In this document: positions 63,176 through 64,000 of the stretch, piece after piece
How positions within the stretch are numbered: the stretch's first letter is position 1
Layout: each line of letters starts with the position of its first letter
Assembly: GCA_910583795.1 (NCBI GenBank)
Contig: CAJTZQ010000003.1
Coordinates: 1 to 64,000 of the forward strand
Length of the DNA stretch: 64,000 nt
Direction: 5' to 3'
Source of the DNA: an uncultured Muribaculaceae bacterium
GTDB lineage: Bacteria; Bacteroidota; Bacteroidia; Bacteroidales; Muribaculaceae
Position numbers and translations under genes: made by a program
The notes under the pieces: model-generated
Database searches by the model: none
Seen by the model: only the letters and a program-made list of their open reading frames with translations
What the model was told of the DNA's origin: nothing

Positions 63176-63589
63176 ATGAAAATGGAATCAAACATAATAC
63201 AACATCACGAGTATTTTGACTTTGAGTCATTCTATGAGACTATTCGAAAAGGATATATCTCGATAGACAATCATGATTTTGATCTGTTTATGAATACTGA
63301 GGGAGTGAAACATTCTTTCATCGGTATGGCAGACGGAGAGAACAGGATACACGATGCTGTGACCGGGATTCTGTCATCAGACAGTGATATTATCCGTCAG
63401 GCTTCTACCATGATAATCACTGTCATACGGTCGCTTGAGGCAAAACAGCCGTTGAGTATTAAGGAGATGCAATTTATAACGGACTTTCTTTCTAATCTTT
63501 CATCAGGCTGTGAGGTGATATGGGGTCTTACCGATGATTCCTCATTAGGCAATAAGGTGAAGGTTATCATTCTCATAAATATCAAATAG
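63176..63589 (+). CDS. Protein resembling only the C-terminal domain of FtsZ
   Basis: A 137-residue protein with no GTP-binding (Rossmann) half. Residues 25-137 read like the FtsZ/tubulin C-terminal sandwich: ISIDNHDFDLFMNTEGVKHS (as DFxDxxxxMxxxG), IGMADGENRIHDAVTGIL, then TMIITVIRSLEAKQPLSIKE, EVIWGLTDDSSLGNKVKVII, the last matching the FtsZ stretch ii.G...De.lgd.i.v. ATG at 63182 is an alternative start. Similarity is by eye and needs a profile search. A sirtuin gene follows by about 100 bases. Confidence 0.55.
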   Translation: MKMESNIIQHHEYFDFESFYETIRKGYISIDNHDFDLFMNTEGVKHSFIGMADGENRIHDAVTGILSSDSDIIRQASTMIITVIRSLEAKQPLSIKEMQFITDFLSNLSSGCEVIWGLTDDSSLGNKVKVIILINIK

Positions 63590-63692
63590 CACTTCATGGG
63601 TTTCAATATGGGATTTCAGGATAAAGACGGCAATAAGAAAATCAATCTCCGTAAATAGTTTAAATGACTTCGATAATAGTAACGAACACTTG

Positions 63693-64000
63693 ATGATGAA
63701 AATCGTATTCTTTACAGGTGCAGACATGAGCGAAGAGAGCGGTCTTCCTATTTTCAGGGGTGACGGAGGGGTATGGAACGACATTGATTATGACAAGGTA
63801 GCAACGCGAAAGTCATGGAATGGCAGGAGACGTGGGGATGTAGTGGATCGGCGTCAGGCTATGCTTGATTTCTTCAATCCGCTGCGCCGGATGATTCTGA
63901 GGCATGACCCTAATGTCGGTCATTATATAATCGCAGACCTTGAAAATGGATGTGAGGTGACTGTTATCACACAGAACGGTGACGATTATCATACCCGTGC
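63693..64000 (+). CDS. Sirtuin (Sir2-family NAD-dependent deacylase), partial
   Basis: The first 102 residues of a Sir2-family protein, cut by the window edge. Seen are FTGADMSEESGLPIFRGDGG with VWND (compare the sirtuin GAGxSxxSGIPxFRxxxG) and VITQNGDDYHTRA (compare TQNxDxLHxxAG), both NAD-binding parts. The catalytic His would lie beyond 64000. Position 63696 is an equally good start. Small Bacteroidales sirtuins of about 230 residues fit. Confidence 0.8.
   Translation, partial: MMKIVFFTGADMSEESGLPIFRGDGGVWNDIDYDKVATRKSWNGRRRGDVVDRRQAMLDFFNPLRRMILRHDPNVGHYIIADLENGCEVTVITQNGDDYHTR

Noticed and set aside
1..64000. CRISPR arrays, rRNA or tRNA genes
   Set aside because: No regularly spaced direct repeats and no rRNA- or tRNA-like segments were found by reading both strands; a dedicated scan was not possible.

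Overview
The window reads as a chromosomal segment of an anaerobic gut-type Bacteroidota, most likely order Bacteroidales (a Muribaculaceae-like host is my guess, not proven). The reasons are TAnnTTTG-type -7 promoter boxes with TTTG about 19-20 bases upstream, weak Shine-Dalgarno signals, acid-rich sequences after lipoprotein cysteines, TonB receptors with an N-terminal carboxypeptidase-regulatory-like domain, and several Bacteroidota-typical families (DUF4374, DUF4491, BT_3928-like, DUF1599, DUF1015). No rRNA, tRNA or CRISPR array was seen.

Positions 1-21260 are mostly housekeeping: NhaC-type antiporter, CDF metal exporter, lipoprotein, DUF1015 protein, Fur-family regulator, DcaP-like porin, radA with an RNA methyltransferase, endonuclease IV with an SLC45-like sugar transporter, YraN, nadC, rlmH, a DoxX/BT_3928 protein with DUF1599, a two-gene agmatine-to-putrescine operon, DUF4491, and a WYL regulator divergent from an unknown gene.

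Positions 21439-43041 hold one minus-strand corrinoid operon of about 21.5 kb. A cobalamin riboswitch heads it. It runs TonB receptor, DUF4374 lipoprotein, secreted CbiK chelatase, a membrane-anchored CobN/HmuS-like protein with a three-gene membrane module (unknown membrane protein, MotA/ExbB, DUF2149), BtuFCD-like ABC importer, then anaerobic corrin-ring enzymes (CobJ-CbiC, CbiE-CbiT, CbiG-CobM, CbiJ-CbiD, all fusions), CbiA and an adenosyltransferase. Early and late B12 genes (cbiL, cobA, cbiP, cbiB, cobUST) are not in the window. The most interesting point here is a chelatase-like module facing the periplasm inside a B12-regulated operon.

Positions 43090-49560 are an envelope region with scars: a fused response-regulator/kinase relic, a small membrane ORF, a lipoprotein, a TonB receptor that has lost its barrel, two PAP2 phosphatases, a PagL-like deacylase and a DUF3089 hydrolase. 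The PAP2-PAP2-PagL set suggests lipid A remodelling.

Positions 49561-50125 contain decayed mobile-element genes. They are followed by an AT-richer island, 50222-63164, that I regard as the candidate undescribed system. It encodes an ECF-like sigma factor, a protein joining an anti-sigma-like N-terminus to a C39-like cysteine peptidase domain, a membrane dynamin-like GTPase, an Hsp70 ATPase-domain-only protein, two paralogous small GTPases, an unknown protein, a second soluble dynamin-like GTPase, a coiled-coil protein, a membrane WG-repeat protein, a PP2C phosphatase and a DUF1232 protein, closed by a strong hairpin. After it come a protein resembling only the C-terminal domain of FtsZ and a sirtuin cut by the window edge. 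The gene content suggests a regulated, GTP- and ATP-driven membrane-response machine (envelope stress or defence); this function is inferred.

A family of about 163-200-bp hairpin-forming repeats with terminal inverted repeats (at least five copies, plus half-copies forming gene leaders) is scattered through the window.
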